This document shows positions 1-5,634 of a stretch of DNA of 7,510 nt, piece after piece (the first letter of the stretch is position 1; each line of letters opens with the position of its first letter). Source of the stretch: Verrucomicrobiota bacterium (GTDB lineage: Bacteria > Verrucomicrobiota > Verrucomicrobiia > Opitutales > UBA2995). The stretch spans positions 1-7,510 of the forward strand of contig JAPUIL010000029.1 in the NCBI GenBank assembly GCA_027297085.1. The letters run 5' to 3'. The notes under the pieces are model-generated. The model was not told the DNA's origin. It made no database searches and worked only from the letters and a program-made list of their open reading frames with translations. The position numbers and the translations under genes were made by a program.

Positions 1-85
1 ACTATGGGTTGTTTTCTTGTTCCTCCTTCGCAAAGCGGTCTGGAAAGTCTGGTGATATTCATAAATACTCTCAAGGTATCGTTGT

Positions 86-102
86 AAGCGGCGGAGCCGC
101 TT
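86..102. repeat. Short GC-rich hairpin
   Basis: AAGCGGC and GCCGCTT pair perfectly around a GGA loop (7-bp stem, 3-base loop). Only three T follow on the plus strand, so it is a poor intrinsic terminator. It overlaps a TAA stop in frame 1, which would fit the 3' end of an incoming gene, but it could equally be a copy of a dispersed palindrome. Confidence 0.5.
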
Positions 103-108
103 TAAAAA

Positions 109-189
109 GGCAGAAGGCAGAAATAAAGAAGGCAGAAGGCAAAAGAGAGGCACGGAGGAACAAAGGCACATATAGGCGAAGGCACGGAG
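109..189. repeat. Short purine-rich direct repeats
   Basis: GGCAGAA occurs at 109-115, 116-122 and 131-137, with a one-base variant (GGCAAAA) at 138-144. The units come as two tandem pairs separated by ATAAAGAA. GGCACGGAG occurs exactly at 149-157 and 181-189. The plus strand is strongly purine-biased. The pattern resembles the dispersed 'GGCACGGAG' noncoding repeats that I recall from intergenic regions of Verrucomicrobia and other environmental bacteria; that link is from memory and untested. Confidence 0.6.
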
Positions 190-313
190 ACTGAAAGAGA
201 GTTGTTGAGGTACTGAGATCCTGAGTTTCAGAAGGGCGCGGTAAGCTGTTTATTAGTGCTTTACATTTCAAAAACGATCATGTTTGAGAGGTTTTGTGCC
301 GCGATTGATTCTT

Positions 314-421
314 TGAGCCACGGATTATCATCGATTAAACACGGATTTATTTATTCTCACTACTCGCTTCTTGCTCCTCACTTCTAAATAACTATCCGTG
401 GAAATCTGTCCGTCCGTGGCA
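314..421. repeat. Imperfect nested inverted repeat
   Basis: Two perfect arm pairs are nested. The outer pair is GCCACGGA (317-324) with TCCGTGGC (413-420). The inner pair is CACGGAT (340-346) with ATCCGTG (394-400), and the A/T-rich bases next to the inner pair also partly match. The centre (about 355-388) is a pyrimidine-rich run of CTC/CTT units. The whole could fold into a cruciform or a long interrupted hairpin. No transposase gene accompanies it. It may be a degraded small mobile palindrome or a dispersed intergenic repeat. Confidence 0.55.
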
Positions 422-513
422 AAATTCCTGGTGTTGAATTCTGTTTCGTTAAGATATGTTTCTTTTTGGTTCCGGCTCCACTGGGTTAGGAATTGGTCGA
501 TTGACTCGGTCCA

Positions 514-1212
514 CTAAAACTTCGCGTCCGGACCTGTGAAACGGAAGTCGTCGGTCAGGTTAATGTCTTTGTATTGCTGCTGGGTATCGCGGACTTCTTT
601 TCTGAGTTCCTTGGCGAGTTCGGGATTTAACGTCTTCAAGCCTTCGATGGTTTTGGAAACTTCTCCCAGGAAATTTTGATACTGTTGTTGCCGGTATCTT
701 TCCTTTGCTAACTGCTCTTGGGATCTTCCGATGAGAGGAATGGTCCAGCGGTTCAAGTATCGGCTTTCGAAATTGGTGAAATATTTATCGCTGAGAAAAG
801 CACCTCCAGAGGCCGGATCCAAAGTATCAATATCTTTTAATTCCGACATCCGCATCAACGGAGAATAAAGTTCGTTCACCTGGAACTCTCTTAACTCAAC
901 CGTATCCAGGCCTAGCTCATCTTCAGGGACATTTTCTCTTGGGTCGTCGATCGGCAGGGTAGGTTGAAGGTGTGCTTCAATAGCCGCTTGCCGGTAAGCC
1001 GCTCTCAGTTTGGCCGTTTTCAGTGGTGTCTTGTTGGTTATTTCTTCCTTGATTCCGGGCTCTTCCTTTTGTTCTTCCCACTTGTATTTGGAGTTCAGAA
1101 AATCTGATACGGTAGATTCTTTAAAGCCCTCCTTGTTTTTTTCAGTGGCATCTTGGCCAAACAGAGGTAGTGCGATTAAGGACAGGAAAAGGACAATATG
1201 TATGGATTTCAT
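514..1212 (-). CDS. Exported protein of unknown function
   Basis: I do not recognise this 232-residue protein as a named family. It starts with a clear signal peptide: Lys2, a hydrophobic core at about 5-18 and a likely cleavage near Gly19-Gln20, so it is probably exported to the periplasm or outer membrane. There is no lipobox cysteine. Residues 21-60 are charged and probably disordered. A stretch around 104-112 reads VELREFQV. The C-terminal part (about 164-217) is rich in Gln, Lys, Arg and Glu and is predicted to be helical, possibly coiled coil. No cysteines or catalytic motif are seen. The ATG at 1212 is chosen because it places the signal peptide exactly at the N-terminus; no Shine-Dalgarno sequence precedes it. 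It lies 104 bp downstream of the methyltransferase on the same strand and may have its own promoter. Confidence 0.8.
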   Translation of the reverse strand: MKSIHIVLFLSLIALPLFGQDATEKNKEGFKESTVSDFLNSKYKWEEQKEEPGIKEEITNKTPLKTAKLRAAYRQAAIEAHLQPTLPIDDPRENVPEDELGLDTVELREFQVNELYSPLMRMSELKDIDTLDPASGGAFLSDKYFTNFESRYLNRWTIPLIGRSQEQLAKERYRQQQYQNFLGEVSKTIEGLKTLNPELAKELRKEVRDTQQQYKDINLTDDFRFTGPDAKF

Positions 1213-1316
1213 GGATAAAATGTATGGCAGACCTCGCTGGGGATTTTAGAAAAGCAAAATTCCCTAAAGTTTCAAGCTCATGTTTTTTTGAAGTATTTTT
1301 TTCAGCTCAAATGCCT

Positions 1317-2015
1317 CTAGGTGGCAGTTCCCTGGTGAATAGCGACTATTCCCAGAGTCATTGGATAGGCCTGGAGGTTGGTAAAACCAGCGGCTTTTAG
1401 TTCATCCAGTAGTTGTTGTCTGGTCGGAAAGGCTTCAATGGAGTCGCCCAAATAATTGTAAGCGTCAGGTTGGCGAGTGATCCAGCCGGCAAACGTTGGC
1501 AAAAAGTATTTGAGATAAGCGTAGTAGAGCGGACGAAACCAGGCGTAAGGCTGGGAGAATTCAAGGATGAATAGGTGGCCACCTGCTCGCAGAGTTCGGT
1601 GGATCTCCTGCAAGCCTCTGGCCCGGTTTTCCAAATTGCGTATACCAAAGGCCACGGTGATCGCATCGATTGTATTTGTGGATAGCGACAAATTGAGAAT
1701 GTCTCCAACCGCGAAGGAAATATCGGAGGCGGGGGAGCGGTTTAACCGTTTTTTTTCTGCTTCATCAAGCATTGGCCGGCAGAAGTCCAAGCCCTGCACT
1801 TGTACAGAGTCTCCCAGTTTCGATTTAAGAGCGAAGGCTACATCTCCGCTTCCCGTGGCGAGATCGACGACGAGTGAGGGGTTGGTATGATGAACTTTTG
1901 TGACCAAGACTTTGCGCCACCAGTAGTCCATGCCACCGCTTAGAAGGTGATTGGCCAGGTCGTACCGTTTGGCGATGCCGCCAAACATGCTGCGTACCGC
2001 TTCTGCTTCAGGCAT
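1317..2015 (-). CDS. ubiE: UbiE/MenG-family quinone C-methyltransferase
   Basis: This SAM-dependent methyltransferase adds the ring C-methyl group in the last step of menaquinone synthesis (demethylmenaquinone to menaquinone) or in ubiquinone synthesis. Menaquinone is the likelier product if the host is a Verrucomicrobium. At 232 residues it matches the family's usual size. The N-terminus has the family pattern MFGGIAKRYDLANHLLS (10-26). SAM motif I is DLATGSGD (51-58), the acidic strand-2 region is GLDF (75-78), the family signature AFGIRNL is at 122-128, LEFSQP is at 151-156, and the C-terminal YLGDSIEAFP signature is at 188-197. All key motifs look intact. It starts 2 bp after the stop of the ClpX-like gene, so it is almost certainly co-transcribed and probably translationally coupled with it. 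No Shine-Dalgarno sequence is visible; a small palindrome (2021-2034) lies just ahead of the start. Confidence 0.93.
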   Translation of the reverse strand: MPEAEAVRSMFGGIAKRYDLANHLLSGGMDYWWRKVLVTKVHHTNPSLVVDLATGSGDVAFALKSKLGDSVQVQGLDFCRPMLDEAEKKRLNRSPASDISFAVGDILNLSLSTNTIDAITVAFGIRNLENRARGLQEIHRTLRAGGHLFILEFSQPYAWFRPLYYAYLKYFLPTFAGWITRQPDAYNYLGDSIEAFPTRQQLLDELKAAGFTNLQAYPMTLGIVAIHQGTAT

Positions 2016-2017
2016 GG

Positions 2018-3634
2018 TTATTGAGAATTCTCAAGCTTTTCAGCTTTATCTTTGGTAGAATCTTCTTTGCCCTTGATGCTCTCAACCACCCATTTGGATA
2101 GTTCAGCATCCGGATTGTCCACAGCTTCAAGTGTAATAAGGAAACGTGTTTGGCCGGTATTTCGGCCGACAATCTTCAAGCCGTGTTCGTAATCTTTAAA
2201 GAGCTGCTCGCAAATGGAGCTGGTCGAACGGTCTTCTTTCACGGCGAGTTCCACTATTTTGGCGCAAGCATCTTCCGCAAAATCAAGATCCAGGCCGTGT
2301 TTGTCGTGAAATTCGGTTTTGAACTCTTCGACACGTTTGAAAAGAAATTCATTTAATGCCTCCGGGTTGTTCAAGAGGAGATCCTTCAAGGCTTTATGCG
2401 GTTCTTTTACGGTATCGGTGGTGACTTCGAAATTGTGTATCAAGGTGGAGGAGAGCTCGAATTTAAAGTCTCTGAACGTTTTTTCCAATATGGTCATCAG
2501 GCCGCGAGCTCCTGTTCTCTCCCGGGAGGCCCGATCCGCTATTTCCAATATGGCTTCGTCGGTGATGCTAAAATCGATATCGTACCCCTTAAAGTCACGG
2601 CGATATTGATCCAGTATACTCCCTTCAGAATTCTTCAAGATTTGAGACAGGTCTTCTTTTGACAGAGGTTCACAAGCAACACGGACCGGTAGTCGTCCAA
2701 TAAATTCAGGTTCAAACCCATATTCGATGAAGTCGCGGGTTTCGCTGAGACTGAGAAAGTGTGAATCGTTCTCTTCATCTTTTCGTGTGGATGAAAATCC
2801 GATTTGTCCTTGATCCAGGCGTTTGCGTACGTTCTCGGCCAGTTTTTCGAACGCGCCTGAAACGATGAAGAGAATATTCTTGGTGCTCAGAGCGCGTTCC
2901 CGCTTTTTGCCACCTCGGCCCATATCCATCATGGCTTGCATCTGGCCCATCATATCGTGAGGGCTAAACAGATTTACATCGGCGTCCTCCATGAGTTTAA
3001 GAAGATTGATTTGCACCCCACGGCCTGAAACGTCTTTGCCTCCGATGGAGTTGTCGCTGGCAATCTTATCGATCTCGTCTATATATATAATACCGTATTG
3101 CGCTAGCTCTGCGTTGCTGTCCGATAATTTGTACAGATCGCGAACCAAGTCTTCCACATCGTTACCCACGTAACCGGTTTCACTGAACTTTGTGGCGTCG
3201 GCCTTGACGAAGGGCACGCCAATTAACTTGGCAATGTTTCGCATGAGGTAGGTTTTGCCTACGCCGGTAGGTCCGAGTAACAAAATATTTTGTTTATTGT
3301 ATTCCTTCTCGGCCAGGCGTGGTTCATGAATACACTGCCGTATATGGTTGTAATGGTCACAAATAGCAACGGACAGCACTTTTTTGGCTTCGTCCTGCCG
3401 AATTACAAAACGATCCAGGTAATCTCGAATCTCTTTGGGTTTGCGGTTAAATGCGCGAATCCGTTTTAATACTTCATCCTGTTCTTTGGTCTCCTCTTTC
3501 GTGCTTTCAGGCGGTGCAGCTTGCCGTTGTGGAACAAAAGGCGAAATCGTTACGTTTGGATTGTTTGATTTTAAGATTTCTTGAAGTTGTTTCTGAATTT
3601 CCTCGAAGGGGTTCTTCGTGTCTTTGTCACTCAT
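2018..3634 (-). CDS. ClpX-like AAA+ ATPase without zinc domain
   Basis: This 538-residue AAA+ unfoldase-type ATPase is closest to ClpX. It shows Walker A GPTGVGKT (121-128), pore-loop GYVG (154-157), Walker B IIYIDE (182-187), a sensor-1 region ILFIVSGAF (254-262), the arginine-finger box EFIGRLP (310-316) and sensor-2 GARGL (375-379). IGF (278-280) sits where ClpX has its ClpP-docking loop, so a role in feeding substrates to ClpP is plausible. Differences from classical ClpX: no Cys4 zinc-binding domain (residues 1-60 are charged and hydrophilic with no cysteines), a Met-rich insert (228-238) followed by a basic patch in place of the RKH loop, and about 150 extra residues after sensor 2. Classical ClpX is about 420 residues. 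It heads a leftward operon with ubiE and diverges from the HU/IHF gene. The ATG lacks a Shine-Dalgarno sequence. It may be a lineage-specific paralogue rather than the sole ClpX, so I withhold the symbol. Confidence 0.88.
   Translation of the reverse strand: MSDKDTKNPFEEIQKQLQEILKSNNPNVTISPFVPQRQAAPPESTKEETKEQDEVLKRIRAFNRKPKEIRDYLDRFVIRQDEAKKVLSVAICDHYNHIRQCIHEPRLAEKEYNKQNILLLGPTGVGKTYLMRNIAKLIGVPFVKADATKFSETGYVGNDVEDLVRDLYKLSDSNAELAQYGIIYIDEIDKIASDNSIGGKDVSGRGVQINLLKLMEDADVNLFSPHDMMGQMQAMMDMGRGGKKRERALSTKNILFIVSGAFEKLAENVRKRLDQGQIGFSSTRKDEENDSHFLSLSETRDFIEYGFEPEFIGRLPVRVACEPLSKEDLSQILKNSEGSILDQYRRDFKGYDIDFSITDEAILEIADRASRERTGARGLMTILEKTFRDFKFELSSTLIHNFEVTTDTVKEPHKALKDLLLNNPEALNEFLFKRVEEFKTEFHDKHGLDLDFAEDACAKIVELAVKEDRSTSSICEQLFKDYEHGLKIVGRNTGQTRFLITLEAVDNPDAELSKWVVESIKGKEDSTKDKAEKLENSQ
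2021..2034. repeat. 14-bp perfect palindrome before ubiE
   Basis: TTGAGAATTCTCAA is its own reverse complement. It covers the last codons of the ClpX-like gene and ends 6 bases before the ubiE start, where a ribosome binding site would sit. As RNA it could form a 5-bp stem with an AATT loop. A palindrome this long has a fair chance of occurring at random in a window of this size. Confidence 0.3.
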
Positions 3635-3657
3635 AGTCTTGGAATTTTTTGAAGCAT
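3631..3657 (-). other. Possible 8-codon leader ORF
   Basis: On the minus strand an ATG at 3657-3655 opens a frame reading MLQKIPRL and stops at a TGA whose bases overlap the ClpX-like ATG (ATGA overlap). It is preceded by an A-rich run but no clear ribosome binding site. Such an overlap could couple translation of the two frames, but an ORF this short arises easily by chance. Confidence 0.15.
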
Positions 3658-3739
3658 TTTTTTCTTTGCCATTGACGTATGTAAAAACGGATTTTGTTCT
3701 AGTGAATATCTATCAGTTGCAAACGGAGCTAAAGACCTT
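3635..3739. promoter_or_regulatory. Divergent promoter region
   Basis: This 105-bp spacer separates the leftward ClpX-like/ubiE pair from the rightward HU/IHF-hisS pair, so promoters for both must lie in it or overlap the gene starts. It is A/T-rich, with T-runs at 3645-3650 and 3657-3663 on the plus strand. I could not find a convincing -35/-10 pair for either direction; a TTGACG at about 3674 has no good partner at the right distance. The inference comes from gene orientation only. Confidence 0.5.
3725..3728 (+). promoter_or_regulatory. Likely ribosome binding site of HU/IHF gene
   Basis: GGAG lies 11 bases before the ATG at 3740. The spacing is slightly long, but this is the only recognisable Shine-Dalgarno-like site ahead of any of the seven gene starts in the window. 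Confidence 0.45.
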
Positions 3740-4054
3740 ATGTCAGACAATTTAACAAAGCGAGATATCGTTCTGGATATCTACCAGAAAACCAATTATC
3801 CGCAAAAGGAAGTCAAGGAGGTTGTTCAACTGACTTTAGACTCCATCTCCAAAGCTCTGAGCTCTGGACAGAATGTCGAATTAAGAAACTTCGGCGTTTT
3901 TGAAATCCAGGTGCGTAAAGCTCGCATCGGTCGCAACCCGAACAAGCCGGAAACAGATGTAGTGATTCCTACCCGGGCGGTTGTGAAGTTCAAAGCGGGC
4001 AAAGAGCTGAAAGCTCACTTGAAGGATCTGGAACTGGATTCTCTAAAATCTTAA
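3740..4054 (+). CDS. HU/IHF-family DNA-bending protein
   Basis: A small nucleoid protein of 104 residues that binds the DNA minor groove as a dimer and bends it, acting in chromosome compaction and in recombination or transcription complexes. The fold is visible in order: helices about 5-42, the LRNFGVFEI turn and strand (48-56), then the beta-arm core GRNPNKP (64-70), where Pro67 is the expected DNA-intercalating residue, followed by the conserved VVKFKAGKELK (81-91). It is about 10 residues longer than typical HU/IHF because of a short charged C-terminal tail (92-104). The arm sequence is closer to IHF-like proteins, but HU and IHF subunits cannot be told apart safely here. It is followed after 36 bp by hisS on the same strand, suggesting a two-gene transcript. 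Confidence 0.92.
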   Translation: MSDNLTKRDIVLDIYQKTNYPQKEVKEVVQLTLDSISKALSSGQNVELRNFGVFEIQVRKARIGRNPNKPETDVVIPTRAVVKFKAGKELKAHLKDLELDSLKS

Positions 4055-4058
4055 CCGC

Positions 4059-4082
4059 GTCGGTCGTCTCCGTCTGACCGGC
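4059..4082 (+). other. Small hairpin ahead of hisS
   Basis: GTCGGTC (4059-4065) can pair with GACCGGC (4076-4082), 7 bp including one G-U pair, around a 10-base loop. It fills most of the 36-bp gap between the HU/IHF gene and hisS and ends 8 bases before the hisS ATG. There is no T-run, so it is not an intrinsic terminator. It could affect hisS translation or transcript processing, or be incidental. Confidence 0.25.
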
Positions 4083-4090
4083 CACTCCTG

Positions 4091-5413
4091 ATGTTTAAGA
4101 GTCTTCCAGGATTCCGGGATTTTTATCCGGAGGATTGTGCCCTGCGTAATCACCTCTTTCGTATCTGCCGGAAGACAGCCCAGTCCTTCAACTTTAAAGA
4201 GTACGATGGCCCTATTCTCGAATCGCTGGATCTCTTTAAGGAAAAATCGGGTGAGGAGATTGTAAGTCAGCTTTTTGCCTTTGAGGACCAAGGCGGAAGG
4301 AAAGTTGCCTTGCGTCCAGAGATGACTCCCAGTCTTGCGCGGATGATTGGCGCCCGCGCGAATGCGCTTAAACGACCGATCAAGTGGTTCTGCATTGAAG
4401 AAAACTTTCGCTACGAGCGGATGCAAAAGGGCCGTACCCGTTCTTTTTATCAGTTCAATGCCGATATCTTCGGTGAACCAGGACCAGGAGCGGATGCGGA
4501 GATCATCGGTGTGCTCATCCATAGTTTGACGGTTATGGGACTCGGTCCTGAGGATTTTGTGATCCGGATCAGCGACCGCCACCTTTGGGTATTGTACTTG
4601 AAAAGCGTGGGATTGGCTGAGGAATCGATTTTTTCCGTTCTCGGGCTCATCGATAAACTGGAGCGCATGCCTCGCGAAGATTTGGAGAAAAAGCTTCAAT
4701 CGTTCTTCAATGATGCAACCGAGGACTTTTTGGCAAAGGTGGATACTCTAACCAAGATTCGGGAGTTGGCCGACTTAAAGCGATTTTTTGAAGCCCATGT
4801 GTCTGGACCGGACTTGGTAACCGAGCTGGATGAGCGGTTGAGTGCTTGGGAGTCTCTGATGTTGCGACTCAATGGTATGGGATTCGGCTCCATGGTGCGT
4901 ATCGACCTAGGTATTGTCCGTGGGTTGGCATACTACACCGGTTTTGTATTTGAGGCGTTCGATATTCAGGGGGACCACCGCGCGATTGCTGGAGGTGGAC
5001 GCTACGACCATTTAGTTAAGAAATTGGGAGGTCCGGAACTCCCAGCGGTCGGGTTTGCCATGGGAGACGTGGTGATTAAAGACTTTCTGGAGGAAAAGGG
5101 GTTATTGCCCAATTACATTCAAGTGCCGGATGTTTATGCGGTGATCGGGAGCGACGAAACATTACCCACCGCGCTACAGCAGATACAGATTTTCCGACAG
5201 GCCGGATACACGGTAGATTATCCGATTCGCAAGATCGCCTTTGGAAAACAGTTTAAGGCTGCCAATGAAAGTGGGGCGCGTTGGGCGGTTATTTTTGGAG
5301 ATGAGGAAGTGGCTCGGAATTCGGCTAAATTGAAAAACCTCGGATCAGGTGATGAAACGGAAATTCCCCTCGATCGTTTAGTCGAAAGTATTCGCGAGCT
5401 GGATCAGGGCTAA
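4091..5413 (+). CDS. hisS: Histidine--tRNA ligase (HisRS)
   Basis: A class II aminoacyl-tRNA synthetase that activates histidine with ATP and charges tRNA-His in the cytoplasm. At 440 residues it matches the family. The N-terminal GFRDFYPED (7-15) is typical of HisRS. Motif 2 starts at FRYE (106-109) and runs through QFNADIFG (121-128). The HisRS-specific histidine-binding loop RGLAYYTG (277-284) keeps the catalytic Arg277, but has Ala280 where Asp is usual. The start of motif 3, AGGGRYD (300-306), is intact, yet the usual G-[LM]-E-R after GFAMG (321-325) reads GDVV, so the class II motif 3 Arg is missing. An anticodon-binding domain is present at about 345-436, which argues against the paralogue HisZ (histidine-biosynthesis regulatory subunit). 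The ATG at 4091 gives the expected N-terminus; no Shine-Dalgarno sequence is seen. It is probably co-transcribed with the HU/IHF gene. Confidence 0.88.
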   Translation: MFKSLPGFRDFYPEDCALRNHLFRICRKTAQSFNFKEYDGPILESLDLFKEKSGEEIVSQLFAFEDQGGRKVALRPEMTPSLARMIGARANALKRPIKWFCIEENFRYERMQKGRTRSFYQFNADIFGEPGPGADAEIIGVLIHSLTVMGLGPEDFVIRISDRHLWVLYLKSVGLAEESIFSVLGLIDKLERMPREDLEKKLQSFFNDATEDFLAKVDTLTKIRELADLKRFFEAHVSGPDLVTELDERLSAWESLMLRLNGMGFGSMVRIDLGIVRGLAYYTGFVFEAFDIQGDHRAIAGGGRYDHLVKKLGGPELPAVGFAMGDVVIKDFLEEKGLLPNYIQVPDVYAVIGSDETLPTALQQIQIFRQAGYTVDYPIRKIAFGKQFKAANESGARWAVIFGDEEVARNSAKLKNLGSGDETEIPLDRLVESIRELDQG

Positions 5414-5509
5414 GCTGACATTCTTATCTTGATCCAAATTGAGAAAGGTAGAGCTTGTCTTGTCGGCTTTGTCGGGTGATGTGCCTCCTTAACGGGATCG
5501 AAGCTCTTT

Positions 5510-5536
5510 GTAGGAGCGCAGCTTGCTCGCGATCGG
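5510..5536 (+). repeat. GTAG-headed REP-like palindrome
   Basis: A GTAG tetranucleotide (5510-5513) is followed directly by GAGC (5514-5517), a 7-base interval and GCTC (5525-5528), forming a small hairpin. A GTAG or GGAG head beside a short hairpin is the hallmark of bacterial REP sequences, which are moved by RAYT tyrosine transposases. The core resembles Pseudomonas-type REPs of the kind GTAGGAGCGAGCTTGCTCGC, which I recall from memory. One copy cannot prove a family. Confidence 0.45.
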
Positions 5537-5556
5537 ATGCGGAGTAAGGGTATGAG

Positions 5557-5633
5557 TGGTAGGGCAATTGCGTCTTCGCAATGCCGTCGTAGTGGCTCGA
5601 ATGAGGCATTGCGAGGACGCAATTGCCCTACCA
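5557..5633. repeat. REPIN-like inverted repeat, 29-bp arms
   Basis: Arms at 5557-5585 and 5605-5633 are reverse complements over 29 positions with a single difference (T5575 opposite G5615, still a G-U pair in RNA), around a 19-base centre. Each arm begins, reading inward, with a GTAG head and contains its own hairpin: GGC-ATTGCG, a 4-base loop and CGCAAT-GCC, with one bulged base (left arm 5563-5585). Two inverted REP hairpins of this kind are the architecture of a REPIN/BIME. No RAYT transposase gene lies in the window. It sits about 145 bp after hisS and 180 bp before serA and may stabilise or terminate transcripts. Confidence 0.7.
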
Positions 5634-5634
5634 T

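Larger units (their letters stand above)
1..513. other. Gene-free spacer with repeats
   Basis: No reading frame here resembles a protein: the frames are short, overlap repeats and have repetitive composition. From left to right it holds a 7-bp hairpin (86-102), purine-rich short direct repeats (109-189) and a large imperfect inverted repeat built from CACGGAT/CCGTGG units (about 314-421). The last 90 bases, downstream of the leftward gene ending at 514, show no clear hairpin-plus-T-run terminator on the minus strand. Frame 1 is open from the window edge to a TAA at 85-87, so the 3' end of an unseen rightward gene could lie here, but 28 codons are too few to judge. Confidence 0.7.

Noticed and set aside
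1..87. Open frame 1 ending in TAA with a hairpin at the stop
   Set aside because: It may be the tail of an unseen rightward gene, but 28 codons with no recognisable motif are not enough to call a CDS.
1213..1316. Possible terminator between ubiE and the exported-protein gene
   Set aside because: There are A/T runs and loose GAGCT repeats but no stable stem followed by a T-run on the minus strand.
2021..2034. 14-bp palindrome as an operator for ubiE
   Set aside because: It lies within an operon at the end of a coding region, and about one such palindrome per couple of windows of this size is expected by chance; kept only as a low-confidence repeat.
4043..4699. 218-codon open frame on the minus strand across hisS
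   Set aside because: It lies antisense to an unmistakable HisRS and its translation has no family features; it is a by-product of codon use in hisS.
5410..5634. Minus-strand open frames of 61 and 74 codons after hisS
   Set aside because: They run through the palindromic REP-like elements, and their translations simply read the repeats.
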